Shown here piece after piece: positions 47,200 through 56,990 of a stretch of DNA of 64,000 bases; position 1 is the stretch's first letter; each line of letters starts with the position of its first letter. A program made the translations under genes and the position numbers. Source of the DNA: Abyssibius alkaniclasticus (GTDB lineage: Bacteria; Pseudomonadota; Alphaproteobacteria; Rhodobacterales; Rhodobacteraceae). Under the pieces are notes generated by a model that worked only from the letters and a program-made list of their open reading frames with translations, did no database searches and was not told where the DNA came from. The stretch is taken from positions 3,008,501 through 3,072,500 of the forward strand of contig NZ_CP095732.1 in the NCBI RefSeq assembly GCF_020447305.1, read 5' to 3'.

Positions 47200-47220
47200 T
47201 TGACAGTTTGGCGCGCAAAC
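47200..47220 (+). promoter_or_regulatory. Possible nadA promoter/operator
   Basis: TTGACA at 47200-47205 is a consensus -35 box; the five-base inverted arms GTTTG and CAAAC (47206-47220, spacer GCGCG) follow directly. The -10 region (around 47223) is poor. It could be an operator for an NAD-pathway regulator; none is in the window. Confidence 0.3.
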
Positions 47221-47259
47221 GCCGAAAACAGGCCAACCCGAACATGCCGGAGCCTACCC

Positions 47260-48309
47260 ATGTATATGAACGCCAACACCCCCCGCGATGCTGCGCGCGC
47301 CGAATTGGCGGCAAATTACGACCTTGCGCCATCGCTGGCGGCGGCAAAGGCCACATCAGAGCTGTATGCGCGCGTATCGCGCGTGATCCCCGAAGTCGAC
47401 TGGGCCAGGCACGCGCCCTATATTCTGGCCATCCAGAAGCTGAAGGCTGAAAAGGATGCGGTGATTTTGGCGCATAACTACATGACGCCGGAAATCTTCC
47501 ACGGGGTTGGCGATGTTTCGGGCGACAGTTTGCAACTGGCCATTGCCGCCACCAAGGTAAGCCAGCAAACCATTGTGCAATGCGGTGTGCATTTCATGGC
47601 CGAAACCTCGAAAATTCTGAACCCGGCCAAAACCGTGCTGATCCCCGACAGCCGCGCGGGCTGTTCGCTGGCCAGCTCCATTACCGCTGCCGATATCGCA
47701 AAAATGCGGGCCGACTATCCGGGGGCGGAAGTGGTGTCCTATGTCAACACCACCGCCGCGGTGAAAGCCGCATCCGATATTTGCTGCACGTCGTCGAACG
47801 CGCTGCGCATTGTCGACAGCCGCCCCGGCGATACGGTGATCATGACCCCCGACGGCTATCTGGCGCAAAACGTCGCCAGGGAAAGCAAGAAACGCATTGT
47901 CTATTGGGAGGGGGCCTGCATTGTGCATGAGCAATTCACCCCCGAGGAAATTCGCGCATTCCGCGAAGACAACCCCGGCATCAAGATCATCGCCCACCCC
48001 GAATGCCCGCCCGATGTGATTGCCGAAGCCGATTTTTCCGGCTCCACAAACGGCATGATCAACTGGGTGCGCAAACACCGCCCCGAAAAGGTTGTGATGG
48101 TCACCGAATGCTCCATGTCGGATAATGTTGCCTCGGAATTGGCTGAGGTGGAGTTCGTGCGCCCTTGCACGATTTGCCCACATATGAAACGAATAAGCTT
48201 GGAAGGCATCCTTTGGGCGCTGCATAGCGGAACGGAAGAGGTGCTTGTGGAGGACGCATTGCTTGACCCGGCGCGCCGCGCTGTCGAGCGGATGATCGCG
48301 CTGGGTTGA
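47260..48309 (+). CDS. nadA: Quinolinate synthase
   Basis: 4Fe-4S enzyme condensing iminoaspartate with DHAP for NAD synthesis. 349 residues; cluster cysteines in [19 protein letters not shown] and [24 protein letters not shown] and HPECPPDVI are family motifs. ATG at 47260 with GGAG seven bases upstream. Followed by CAP-domain gene and nadB; nadC is not in this window. Confidence 0.96.
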   Translation: MYMNANTPRDAARAELAANYDLAPSLAAAKATSELYARVSRVIPEVDWARHAPYILAIQKLKAEKDAVILAHNYMTPEIFHGVGDVSGDSLQLAIAATKVSQQTIVQCGVHFMAETSKILNPAKTVLIPDSRAGCSLASSITAADIAKMRADYPGAEVVSYVNTTAAVKAASDICCTSSNALRIVDSRPGDTVIMTPDGYLAQNVARESKKRIVYWEGACIVHEQFTPEEIRAFREDNPGIKIIAHPECPPDVIAEADFSGSTNGMINWVRKHRPEKVVMVTECSMSDNVASELAEVEFVRPCTICPHMKRISLEGILWALHSGTEEVLVEDALLDPARRAVERMIALG

Positions 48310-48333
48310 CCCCGGCAAAAGCGGAGGACAGCA

Positions 48334-48963
48334 ATGAAACTTCTCAGAACCTTGTTGATGGGCGCGCTGCTTGGCCTGGGGCTTGCCACTGTGGCGACCG
48401 CCCAATCCTGCCCGGCGCAACGGCCAAGCGGCAATGTAAACCGCGCCATCAGCGCAACCCCGGTTGATCAGGCGCTGTTTTCAGCACTTGTGCTTTATCA
48501 TACCAATGTTGAACGCTGCCGCCGTGGGATGCGCCCCTTGCAAACGACCCCCGGAATTCTGCGCGCCGCAATCGTGCTGGCCGAGGGCATGGCCGAGGAC
48601 CGCAACTACAGCCATGTGCTGAACCAGCCCGGCGTGCGCAACCTTGCCGACAGAATGCATTTTGCAGGTGAACCCTTTCAGCGCGGGGGCGAGAATATCG
48701 CGCTCAACTTCTTTTATGCGCTTAACGGGCGCAGTTTTACCGGGGGCGGGTGCAATTTTCGCTATCAGTCAAACGGGCAGCCCGTGCCGGCGCATAGCTA
48801 TGCCAGCCTGGCCGAAGAGCTTGTTTCCAGTTGGATGGCATCGGCCGGGCACCGTGCCAATATCCTCAACCGCCGCTACAATCGCATGGGGGCGGCCATC
48901 GGGCTTGATCCGCGTGGCCAGCTTTGCGGGCAGGTTTATGCCGCCCAAACCTTCGCAGGATAG
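48334..48963 (+). CDS. Secreted CAP-domain (SCP/PR1-like) protein
   Basis: 209 residues. Signal peptide MKLLRTLLMGALLGLGLATVATAQ, then a CAP fold: NVERCRRGMRPLQTTPGI, EDRNYSHVLNQPG with the first histidine, GENIALNF and SWMASAGHRANILNRRYN with the second. Likely periplasmic or outside. Sits between nadA and nadB with a good GGAGGA upstream; 24 bases after nadA. No NAD role known. Confidence 0.85.
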   Translation: MKLLRTLLMGALLGLGLATVATAQSCPAQRPSGNVNRAISATPVDQALFSALVLYHTNVERCRRGMRPLQTTPGILRAAIVLAEGMAEDRNYSHVLNQPGVRNLADRMHFAGEPFQRGGENIALNFFYALNGRSFTGGGCNFRYQSNGQPVPAHSYASLAEELVSSWMASAGHRANILNRRYNRMGAAIGLDPRGQLCGQVYAAQTFAG

Positions 48964-48965
48964 AC

Positions 48966-50546
48966 TTGCAGCACAGCGATGAGCATTGCGCGCACGGGCC
49001 GCTGATTATTGGCGCCGGGCTTGCCGGGCTGTTTACCGCGCTCAAACTTGCCCCCAAAGCCTGCACTGTCATCTCGCCCGAGCCATTGGGGGCGGGCGCA
49101 TCCAGCAGCTATGCGCAGGGTGGCGTTGCCGCAGCCATGTCAGCCGATGACAGCCCGGCCGCCCATGCGGCCGATACAATTGCAGCCGGTGCCGGCACCG
49201 TGGCCCATGACATCGCCCAAAGCGTTACCGCCGAAGCCCGCGCGCGCATAGATGACCTTCTGGCCATCGGCACACCGTTTGAACATGGGCCAGACGGGCA
49301 GCTTTTGCTTTCGCGCGAGGCGGCGCATTCGGCCGCGCGCGTGGTCCGCGTGGGGGGCGATGGCGCGGGGCGGGCGATTATGCTGGCACTGGCCGCGCAA
49401 GTGCGCGCAACCCCGTCAATTCATCTGGTTGAAAACACCATCGTCGATGACCTGCTGCTGGAGAATGGCAAAATCTGCGGTATCGTCGCGCGCCGTGCCG
49501 ATGACCTGCCGGGCGAGTCATTTATCATGCGCGCCCGCGCCGTTGTTATGGCAACAGGCGGCATTGGCGGGCTTTACGCCACCACGACCAATCCAAGCCG
49601 CGTGTGCGGCCAGGGGCTGGGCATGGCGGCGCGGGCCGGCGCGCAGATTGCCGACCCGGAATTCGTGCAGTTCCACCCCACCGGCATCGCCATCGATGCC
49701 GACCCGACCCCGCTGGCAACCGAGGCTTTGCGCGGCCACGGGGCGACATTGATCACCGCAGATGGCCACCGTTTCATGCAGGGTGAACACCCCGATGCCG
49801 AGCTTGCCCCGCGCGACATTGTTGCCCGCGCCATTCATGCCCGCGTAACAGCCGGGGTTGCGGTGTATCTGGACACGCGCGCCGCCATCGGGGCCGCAAT
49901 TGACCAGGAATTTCCCATTGTCGCCAATTATTGCCGCGCGGCGGGAATAGACCCGGTGACCCAACCCATCCCCGTGCGCCCCGCCCAGCACTACCATATG
50001 GGCGGTATAGCCACCGATGCCCTGGGCCGCAGCAGCCTTGCGGGCCTGTGGGCTTGCGGCGAGGTCGCCTGCACAGGGCTGCACGGGGCCAACCGGCTGG
50101 CCTCAAACTCGCTGCTCGAAGCTCTGGCTTACGGTGCGCGCATTGCCCAGGATCTGCAAAGCCTTGAGATTGCGCCAGAAAATCGCAGCGCCATGCCCGA
50201 TGCCGCGCCACCAATAAGCAGGCAGCGCATGGCGCCCAGCCATGCAATTGCACAGTTGCGCCAGGTTATGGATGACCATGTCGGCGTCATCCGCACGGCG
50301 ACCGGCCTAGGCCACGCGCTTGGAACCATCGCCACGCTCGAGGCGGAATTTGCCCCGGAGTCACGCGCGTTCCTGAATATGACAACGGCGGCGACCCTGG
50401 TGGCCGCTGCCGCCTTTATACGGCGCGAAAGCCGTGGCGGACATTTTCGCAGCGATTTTGCACAGGCCAATCCCCGCTGCGCCCGCCAAACACGCATGGC
50501 CTTGGCCGAAGCCCTGAAGATTCGCGCCCGGTTTCAGCCTAGTTGA
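48966..50546 (+). CDS. nadB: L-aspartate oxidase
   Basis: Flavoenzyme making iminoaspartate for NadA. About 526 residues: LIIGAGLAGLFTALKLAP, SSSYAQGGVAAAMSADDSPA, VMATGGIGGLYATTTNP, and GLWACGEVACTGLHGANRLA. The translation appears to start at TTG 48966, with AGGA five bases upstream and two bases after the CAP stop; no ATG fits without overlapping that gene. A TTG start may reduce expression. Ends overlapping the SleB gene by eight bases. Confidence 0.94.
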   Translation: MQHSDEHCAHGPLIIGAGLAGLFTALKLAPKACTVISPEPLGAGASSSYAQGGVAAAMSADDSPAAHAADTIAAGAGTVAHDIAQSVTAEARARIDDLLAIGTPFEHGPDGQLLLSREAAHSAARVVRVGGDGAGRAIMLALAAQVRATPSIHLVENTIVDDLLLENGKICGIVARRADDLPGESFIMRARAVVMATGGIGGLYATTTNPSRVCGQGLGMAARAGAQIADPEFVQFHPTGIAIDADPTPLATEALRGHGATLITADGHRFMQGEHPDAELAPRDIVARAIHARVTAGVAVYLDTRAAIGAAIDQEFPIVANYCRAAGIDPVTQPIPVRPAQHYHMGGIATDALGRSSLAGLWACGEVACTGLHGANRLASNSLLEALAYGARIAQDLQSLEIAPENRSAMPDAAPPISRQRMAPSHAIAQLRQVMDDHVGVIRTATGLGHALGTIATLEAEFAPESRAFLNMTTAATLVAAAAFIRRESRGGHFRSDFAQANPRCARQTRMALAEALKIRARFQPS

Positions 50547-51390
50547 GCGCCAGTTCGGTCGGACGGCGATAAAACAGATGCGCGCCGATCTGCGCGGTCT
50601 GCTCCAGCGCGCGCGCCCAGCGCGGACTGACCGCCGTCGTGTGATAATAGGTTGCGCCAGCGGTAAGATTACGCTGGCGCCCGTCGATCATCATTGCGGC
50701 AATACGGCCTGCACGGGCATAGGCGACCTTTTCGCCCACATATTCCGCGCGCCCGTCGCAAAGGAAGGAAAACTGGCAGCCATTCAACTGCTCTGCGCCC
50801 TGGTCTGCGCCCTGGCGCACGACCTTGCACACGGTATCGGGGTAGCGCGGGCTGTCAACGCGGTTCAAAATCACCTCGGCAACGGCCATCTGGCCCAGCA
50901 GATCTTCGCCCCGCGCCTCGAAATACAGCGCTTCTGTCAGGCATGACCATTGCGCATCACCGCCCGCCTCGGGCATGTCATCCAGCATATCCAGGCTGAA
51001 CCCGGTTTCGATCACCGGTGTTTCAAAGCCGCGCGTGGCGTTTTGCGCAATGCTGGCAAGGCGGTTTGCTTCGGCATCATGGGCAATGCGCGATGACGAG
51101 CCAACGAGCTGGTCGCTATCGTCTTGCGGCGCCTCGACAAAGTTGAAACCGGCGCTGTGGTCATCCAGACCGTCGGATGTGTTTGCCGCCAGCGCGATCC
51201 GTTCCTGGTTCTGGACAGATTCAATCTGGTCAGACACCTGCAGTTGCGGGTCTGGCGAGGCATCAATTTCAACGCGCAGCGCATTGGCCAGAGTCGTGCT
51301 GTAGATCGGCACGCTCATCACACCCAGCAGCGCCATAACCAAAGCAAAGCGTATGCGCTGTTCGCGCCGTGATACAAATTCGATTTTCAT
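50539..51390 (-). CDS. SleB-type cell-wall hydrolase
   Basis: 283 residues. Membrane helix at 15-35 (IRFALVMALLGVMSVPIYST), a low-complexity linker, then a Hydrolase_2/SleB domain: CLTEALYFEARGEDLLGQMA with the catalytic glutamate, VILNRVDSPRYPDTVCKVV, CQFSFLCDGRAEYVG, and GATYYHTTAVSPRWA. Likely a membrane-anchored periplasmic lytic transglycosylase. A hairpin lies about 150 bases upstream. Confidence 0.92.
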   Translation of the reverse strand: MKIEFVSRREQRIRFALVMALLGVMSVPIYSTTLANALRVEIDASPDPQLQVSDQIESVQNQERIALAANTSDGLDDHSAGFNFVEAPQDDSDQLVGSSSRIAHDAEANRLASIAQNATRGFETPVIETGFSLDMLDDMPEAGGDAQWSCLTEALYFEARGEDLLGQMAVAEVILNRVDSPRYPDTVCKVVRQGADQGAEQLNGCQFSFLCDGRAEYVGEKVAYARAGRIAAMMIDGRQRNLTAGATYYHTTAVSPRWARALEQTAQIGAHLFYRRPTELALN

Positions 51391-51540
51391 AATAACCCCC
51401 GGTGCGTTTCGGTAGTGGCCACATGGCCCCCAGGCACCTGAACTTCAAAACTCTCGACGCGCGTTCATATCGACAAACGCCGCGATTGCCAAAAGAAATC
51501 CGGCACAAGTTGACGTAGGGGTAAGCCTGTCTGCGCGAGG

Positions 51541-51591
51541 ATCCGCCGATAAGTTGCGAGACTCGCACGACGAATCGCACTTGTCGCGGAT
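51541..51591. other. Long imperfect inverted repeat between PEP-binding gene and cell-wall hydrolase
   Basis: Left arm 51541-51559 and right arm 51575-51591 pair over about 16 positions, with one G-T pair and two single-base bulges, around a 15-base loop. Not followed by a U-run on either strand, so not a simple intrinsic terminator. May be an RNA structure such as a processing site or a small RNA. The rest of the 268-base gap (51391-51658) shows nothing further. Confidence 0.5.
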
Positions 51592-51658
51592 TCCGGCCCC
51601 AACGGGGTGTTGCCGGCCGCGACGGTCATATTCAGGAATTACCGAAATCTTAACCGAA

Positions 51659-54157
51659 TCACTTTAACGCGGCGCCGCGCTCGGCCAAAATGCTGGCCTG
51701 TGCGGCGGCCAATCTGGCAATGGGCACCCGAAAAGGTGAGCAGGACACATAGTCAAACCCCGCCAAACGACAAAACCGCACGGCGGCCGGGTCGCCCCCA
51801 TGCTCGCCACACAGGCCAAGCACAAGGTCCGGGTTGGTATCGCGCCCGCGCCGCGCCGCCATGACCAGCAATTCGCCCACACCTTCCAGATCGAGCGTAT
51901 GGAAAGGGTCTTCGGCAAACACGCCACGCTGCACATAGTCGCGCATGAAGCGGCCCGCATCGTCGCGCGACAGGCCATAGGTCATCTGTGTCAAATCATT
52001 TGTGCCGAAACTCAGGAAAGCAGACGATTTTGCCAGATCCTTGGCGCGCAGCGCGGCGCGCGGGGTTTCGACCATCACGCCAAGCTTGTAGGCAAAGCTC
52101 GATCCGGTTTCCGCCTGCACGGCGGCGGCAATGGCATCGACACGCTCTTTCACCAATTCAACCTCGCGGTTGGCCGACACCAGCGGGATCATGATTTCCG
52201 GCACCACGGGCGCGCCGCCCTGCGCATTGATCGCCACGGCAGCCTGAAAGATCGCGCGGGCCTGCATATCGTAAATTTCCGGCATGGTGATGCCAAGGCG
52301 CACGCCGCGCATCCCCAGCATCGGGTTGACCTCGGCCAGTTCGGCGGCACGCGCGCGCACATCGTCAATACCCACATTCATGACGCGGGCAAGATGCTCC
52401 AACTCATCCGGTTCTTGCGGCAAAAACTCGTGCAAGGGCGGGTCGAGCAGGCGGATCGTTACGGGCAGGCCGCGCATGATGTCGAACAAGTCGATGAAAT
52501 CGGCGCGCTGCATGGGCAAAAGGCGCTGCAAAACCTCGGCCCGCGATGCGGCATCATCGGCCAAAATCATCTCGCGCATGACGGTTATGCGCTCGGGCTC
52601 AAAGAACATATGCTCGGTGCGGCACAGGCCGATACCATCGACATTGAAGCTGCGGGCTGCACGGGCATCGGTGGGGGTGTCGGCATTGGCACGCACCCCG
52701 ATGGAGCGGACCTTGTCGGCCCATGACATCAGCACCGTGAACGGGCCGCCAAGATCGGGGGCGATCATCTTGCAGGTGCCGTTGATGACCTCGCCGCTGG
52801 TGCCGTCGATCGTGATGATATCGCCTTCGCTGAAAATGCGCCCCTTGGGGCCGCGAAAGCTGCGCGCCTTCATATCCAGCCGCAATTCGGCCGCGCCCAC
52901 AACGCAAGGCAGGCCAAGGCCACGCGCAATAACGGCGGCGTGGCTGGTCATGCCGCCGCGGATGGTCAACACACCAACCGAGGAATGCATACCGCGGATA
53001 TCTTCTGGCGACGTTTCGTGGCGCACAAGGATCGCCGCTTCGCCCTGCGCTTCGGCGGCCATTGCGGCTTGCGCCGACAGCACAATGCGCCCAGTGGCGG
53101 CACCGGGGCTGGCGGGCATGGCGGTGGTCACAACATCGCGGGTTTCATCCGGGTCTATCTGGTGGTGCAAATGCTCTGCCAGACTGCGCGGCTCGATCCG
53201 CAACAAGGCATCTTCGCGGCTGATCAGCTCGGATTTGGCCAGATCAACGGCAATGCGAAGCGTGGCGCGGGCTGATCGCTGCGCCGGGCGCACATCGGTC
53301 AGCCAGGGTTTGCCAGTGGCATCGAGCGCGAATTTCACGCGGCAGGCATCGGCATGGCCACGGGTCAGCGGGGCTTCCAGTGCCTTGAGCGCGGCGCATT
53401 CCCTGGCGGAAAGTTCGCTTAAAGGATGCTCTTTCCCGTCTTGCAGAACATAGCCGACAAGCTGTGCCTGCCCGCTGCTTTGGTCTACAAATTGCAGCCG
53501 CCCCGTGCGGCAATTGGGCACCAGAACCTGCGCGATAATCGCCAGCCCCGCATCTTCCGGCGCGCCCTTGGCGGCACGCAATATGCGGGCCGAGGCGGAA
53601 TGCCAGCCCCGCGCCATATGGCGAAGCGCGGCGCGCAACTGGCCGGTGGCAGTGTCGGGAAACGCATCCTCGGTTTCGGCTTGATAGGCTTCGCGGGCGG
53701 TCTGAATTTGATGGCGCAGATCGGCGGCACTGTCACCGCTTTGGGGCGGTGGGGCGATGCTGTTGCGCGTTGCACCGGACACGGCCGCACCCAAATTGCG
53801 GATACATTGTAACTGCAAGCGCAATGCTTCGACCTCGCCGCGCGTGGCAATGAAATGGTCTAGCGTGTCGGCGGCCACACCGATCGGCAGCAGGCTTTCC
53901 GGCCCACCCCATTCGGCCTCTTGCGGGGCGGCACGAAGGGCGAGAACCTGACCGCCCAGCGCATCGGGCCATGTAATTTCGGCACCATCGGCAATGGCGT
54001 CGACCAGTTTCGGGGGGTAGACAAGCGCCTGCGGCACATCCAGCCCAAGGGCGGCAAGCCGTGCCAGCCTTGCGCCCCTTGCCCCAAAAACCTGCGCATC
54101 GACCGCGCCGGTGGCGTGTATCGACAGCGGTTTCAGACTGGCAACCGTTTGGGGCAT
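51659..54157 (-). CDS. PEP-utilising enzyme resembling pyruvate phosphate dikinase, with degenerate N-terminus
   Basis: 832 residues. The phosphohistidine domain (TIRGGMTSHAAVIARGLGLP) and the C-terminal PEP/pyruvate TIM barrel (VDGIGLCRTEHMFFEPERI, VMVETPRAALRAKDLA, FGTNDLTQMTYGLSRDDAG, GLCGEHGGDP) are intact. The N-terminal ATP-binding part is diverged: I cannot find the RSGAxxSMPGMMDT motif or FTRNP-like segments normally present in PPDK, and the region is shorter. So it may bind PEP without full dikinase activity. Start by choice of ATG 54157. Follows glyS by 90 bases, same strand. Confidence 0.75.
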   Translation of the reverse strand: MPQTVASLKPLSIHATGAVDAQVFGARGARLARLAALGLDVPQALVYPPKLVDAIADGAEITWPDALGGQVLALRAAPQEAEWGGPESLLPIGVAADTLDHFIATRGEVEALRLQLQCIRNLGAAVSGATRNSIAPPPQSGDSAADLRHQIQTAREAYQAETEDAFPDTATGQLRAALRHMARGWHSASARILRAAKGAPEDAGLAIIAQVLVPNCRTGRLQFVDQSSGQAQLVGYVLQDGKEHPLSELSARECAALKALEAPLTRGHADACRVKFALDATGKPWLTDVRPAQRSARATLRIAVDLAKSELISREDALLRIEPRSLAEHLHHQIDPDETRDVVTTAMPASPGAATGRIVLSAQAAMAAEAQGEAAILVRHETSPEDIRGMHSSVGVLTIRGGMTSHAAVIARGLGLPCVVGAAELRLDMKARSFRGPKGRIFSEGDIITIDGTSGEVINGTCKMIAPDLGGPFTVLMSWADKVRSIGVRANADTPTDARAARSFNVDGIGLCRTEHMFFEPERITVMREMILADDAASRAEVLQRLLPMQRADFIDLFDIMRGLPVTIRLLDPPLHEFLPQEPDELEHLARVMNVGIDDVRARAAELAEVNPMLGMRGVRLGITMPEIYDMQARAIFQAAVAINAQGGAPVVPEIMIPLVSANREVELVKERVDAIAAAVQAETGSSFAYKLGVMVETPRAALRAKDLAKSSAFLSFGTNDLTQMTYGLSRDDAGRFMRDYVQRGVFAEDPFHTLDLEGVGELLVMAARRGRDTNPDLVLGLCGEHGGDPAAVRFCRLAGFDYVSCSPFRVPIARLAAAQASILAERGAALK

Positions 54158-54247
54158 GATGCTCGCTTTCTTGCACTGCACCATAAAGCGTGCGGCGCGC
54201 TTGGCAATGGCCCAGCGCGGCTTATTTTAAGGCTGATGCGCGAAAAC

Positions 54248-56545
54248 CTAGCCCTGAAGCGCGCCAAACATGGCAACCTGCTGCATGGTGGCGCGGATGC
54301 GGTGAAGCAGGCACAGCCGGTTGCGGCGGATCATGGCATTATCGGCATTGACCTGCACGCCCTCAAAAAACGCATCAATCGGGGCGCGCAAGGCGGCAAG
54401 TGCGGCCATTGCGGCGGCGAAGTCTTCGGCCTTCAGCGCGGGGGCAAGGGCCTGGTCGGCGGCATCGAGTGCGGCGAACAACTCCGCCTCGGCCCCCGCT
54501 TCGGCCAGCTTGGCCTCGGGGTCGAGCGAGTATTCAACACCGTCCTTCTTTTCCTCGGCACTCAGAATGTTATTGGCGCGTTTGAACCCTTGATGCAGGT
54601 TGGTGCCATCGTCGGTTTTGACGAATGCCTGGAGCGCCTCGGCCCGTTTGACAAGCAGGGTCAGGTCATCATTGCCGGGCATGGCAAGGCAGGCGTCGAT
54701 GACATCATGGCTGATGCCTTGGTCGCGGAGGTAGACCTTGAGGCGGTCGTGGAAGAAAGCGAGAAAGCTAGGTTCAGCTTCCAGCCAATTAGCACGAACA
54801 TTTCGAACCGCATCAATTGCTGAAAATTCGTCGGTAGAACCTGTTTGTCCAAAAGACTCATTAATGAGTCGATCTACCATCTCTGATAAAGCCATTTCAA
54901 ATTCTGGAGAAAGCACATTAAAACTTTCCGCAAGTTCGATAATCTCATTCTGGTAGATTGAAATCTTTTTGGAAGCAGCGGTTGCTTTTGATAGCTCAGA
55001 TTTCAACGCGACCTGTAGTCTGTTGGTTAAAGTAATGGCAATAGCACTTCTCGCCAATTTGCTAAGATCTAGTGTTATGCCATTCCCCAACACCAACCGA
55101 ATAACCCCCAGCGCCGCCCTGCGCAGCGCATAGGGGTCTTTGCTTCCGGTCGGCTTTTCGTCAATCGCCCAAAACCCGGTCAGCGTATCCAGCTTGTCGG
55201 CCAGCGCCACGGCCACGGAAACCGGGGCGCTTGGCACGGTGTCGGTAGGTCCGAGGGGGGCGTAGTGGTCTTGGCAGGCGGCGGCGACTTGGGGGTCCAG
55301 CCCGGCCTCAGTTGCATAATAGCGGCCCATCAGGCCCTGAAGTTCGGGGAATTCGCCCACCATAGCCGAGGACAGGTCGGCCTTGCAGATGCGCGCAGCC
55401 TGTTCGGCAAGCGCGGCATCGGCCCCGACCATTGGGGCGATTTCGCGCGCAAGTGCGGCGATGCGCGCCACGCGTTCGGCCTGAGTGCCGAGTTTGTTGT
55501 GGAAGGTGACGTTTTCCAGCTTGTCGGCCATATCGGCCAGCGGGGTGCGCAGGTCGTTTTCCCAGAAGAATTTCGCGTCGGACAACCGCGCGGCCAGCAC
55601 CTTGGAATTGCCCGCCAGAATGGTGGCGCCATTATCGGCGGTTTCGCGGTTGGCGACGGTGACATAACCCTCGATCCGCCCGGTTTTCGGGTTGCGGACG
55701 GAGAAGAATTTTTGGTGTTCGCGCATCGAGGTTTGCAGCACCTCGGGCGGCAGGCCCAGAAAATCGGCCCCGATTTCGCCCATCAGCACCACGGGCCATT
55801 CGACCAGCCCGGCAACCTCGGCCAGCAAAGCCTTGTCCTCGACCAGTTCAAGGCCGCGCGCAAAGGCAAGCTCGCGCGCGTCGTGCCAGATTTTCTCGGC
55901 CCGCGCATCGGCATCAAGCATGACATTGGCGCGCAGCAGCTTGGCGGCATAATCCTCAAAACCCGAAACGGCAAAGCGTTTGGGGGCCATGAAGCGGTGG
56001 CCTTCGGTGGTATTGCCAGCCGCGATACCGTCAATATCAAACGGCACGATCTCGGCCCCCTCAACATCGGACAGGATGCACAGGATCGAGCCGATGGGCC
56101 GCACCCAGCGCAAGCTGCCAGCCCCCCAGCGCATGGATTTCGGCCACGGGAAATTGCGGATGGTATTGGTCACAACCTCGGCCACGATCTCGGCCGCCGG
56201 GCGGCCCGGCTTTTCGATCACCGCAAACCAGACCTGGCCCTTCTTATCATCGCGGGCTTCAAGCTGGTCGCGCGTCAGACCGGTGGAGCGTAAGAACCCT
56301 TCCAGCGCCTTTTCGGGCGCATCGGTGCGCGGGCCCTTGCGTTCTTCACGCACGGCGCGGCTTTCGGCGGTCAGATCCTCGACCGAAAGCGCCAGTCTGC
56401 GCGGGGTGTGGAAGGCAGCGGCGGCGGCATAGGTCAGGCCCGCCTCGACCAAACCATCGGTGACAAGGCGCTTCAAATCGGCGGCGGCTTTGGCCTGCAT
56501 CCGTGCAGGAATTTCTTCGCCGAAAATTTCAAGCAGCAAATTCAT
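54248..56545 (-). CDS. glyS: Glycyl-tRNA synthetase beta subunit
   Basis: 765 residues: LLLEIFGEEIPARMQAKAA, MRWGAGSLRWVRPIGSILC, GHRFMAPKRFAVSGFEDY, DALRRAALGVIRLVLGNG and LKVYLRDQGISHDVIDACL. The part coding for residues about 490-590 (54781-55080) is near 40% GC by hand count against GC-rich flanks, and uses AT-ending codons; reading frame is intact. ATG at 56545 with AGGA eight bases upstream and four bases after the DUF6446-like stop. Works with glyQ two genes upstream. Confidence 0.95.
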   Translation of the reverse strand: MNLLLEIFGEEIPARMQAKAAADLKRLVTDGLVEAGLTYAAAAAFHTPRRLALSVEDLTAESRAVREERKGPRTDAPEKALEGFLRSTGLTRDQLEARDDKKGQVWFAVIEKPGRPAAEIVAEVVTNTIRNFPWPKSMRWGAGSLRWVRPIGSILCILSDVEGAEIVPFDIDGIAAGNTTEGHRFMAPKRFAVSGFEDYAAKLLRANVMLDADARAEKIWHDARELAFARGLELVEDKALLAEVAGLVEWPVVLMGEIGADFLGLPPEVLQTSMREHQKFFSVRNPKTGRIEGYVTVANRETADNGATILAGNSKVLAARLSDAKFFWENDLRTPLADMADKLENVTFHNKLGTQAERVARIAALAREIAPMVGADAALAEQAARICKADLSSAMVGEFPELQGLMGRYYATEAGLDPQVAAACQDHYAPLGPTDTVPSAPVSVAVALADKLDTLTGFWAIDEKPTGSKDPYALRRAALGVIRLVLGNGITLDLSKLARSAIAITLTNRLQVALKSELSKATAASKKISIYQNEIIELAESFNVLSPEFEMALSEMVDRLINESFGQTGSTDEFSAIDAVRNVRANWLEAEPSFLAFFHDRLKVYLRDQGISHDVIDACLAMPGNDDLTLLVKRAEALQAFVKTDDGTNLHQGFKRANNILSAEEKKDGVEYSLDPEAKLAEAGAEAELFAALDAADQALAPALKAEDFAAAMAALAALRAPIDAFFEGVQVNADNAMIRRNRLCLLHRIRATMQQVAMFGALQG

Positions 56546-56549
56546 GGGC

Positions 56550-56990
56550 TTAGTCCTGATATTTGGCATTAAGCTGGCGCCATTCATAGGCGCGGCCATC
56601 GGGGTAGACGGCGATCATCCGGTCGGCGGCATTGCGTTCTTCCAGCGCCGCCAGATAGGCAATGGCGCGCCCGGCCTCGATGTCATTGGTCAGGGCTTCA
56701 TAATCATAGCACTCGAACCAGCCGGGGGCGGAAAGCGGTGTCGGTCGTTCAGCGGTTGGCAGGTCGGCAAATTCTGCGGGATCGACCGTGAAACAGCCCC
56801 GGCGTTTCAGCGGGGATGTCACGCTGTCTATGCCAAGATAGTTTTCCACCGGGCGTTCGACACCACCAGCCAGCACGGTCGGCATCCCATCGGTCACCTC
56901 ATATTTCGCATAGAGCTGTGCATACCAAAGACCGGCGCCAAAAACGGTTGTGAAGCCCAGAAGCGACAGGACAAATACGCGCCCGTTCAT
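56550..56990 (-). CDS. DUF6446-like membrane-anchored protein
   Basis: 146 residues. One N-terminal membrane helix ([20 protein letters not shown]) and a periplasmic domain with [32 protein letters not shown] and [20 protein letters not shown] recognise it as a Rhodobacterales protein usually found between glyQ and glyS (DUF6446); function unknown. Overlaps glyQ by four bases, so expression is linked to tRNA charging genes. Confidence 0.78.
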   Translation of the reverse strand: MNGRVFVLSLLGFTTVFGAGLWYAQLYAKYEVTDGMPTVLAGGVERPVENYLGIDSVTSPLKRRGCFTVDPAEFADLPTAERPTPLSAPGWFECYDYEALTNDIEAGRAIAYLAALEERNAADRMIAVYPDGRAYEWRQLNAKYQD

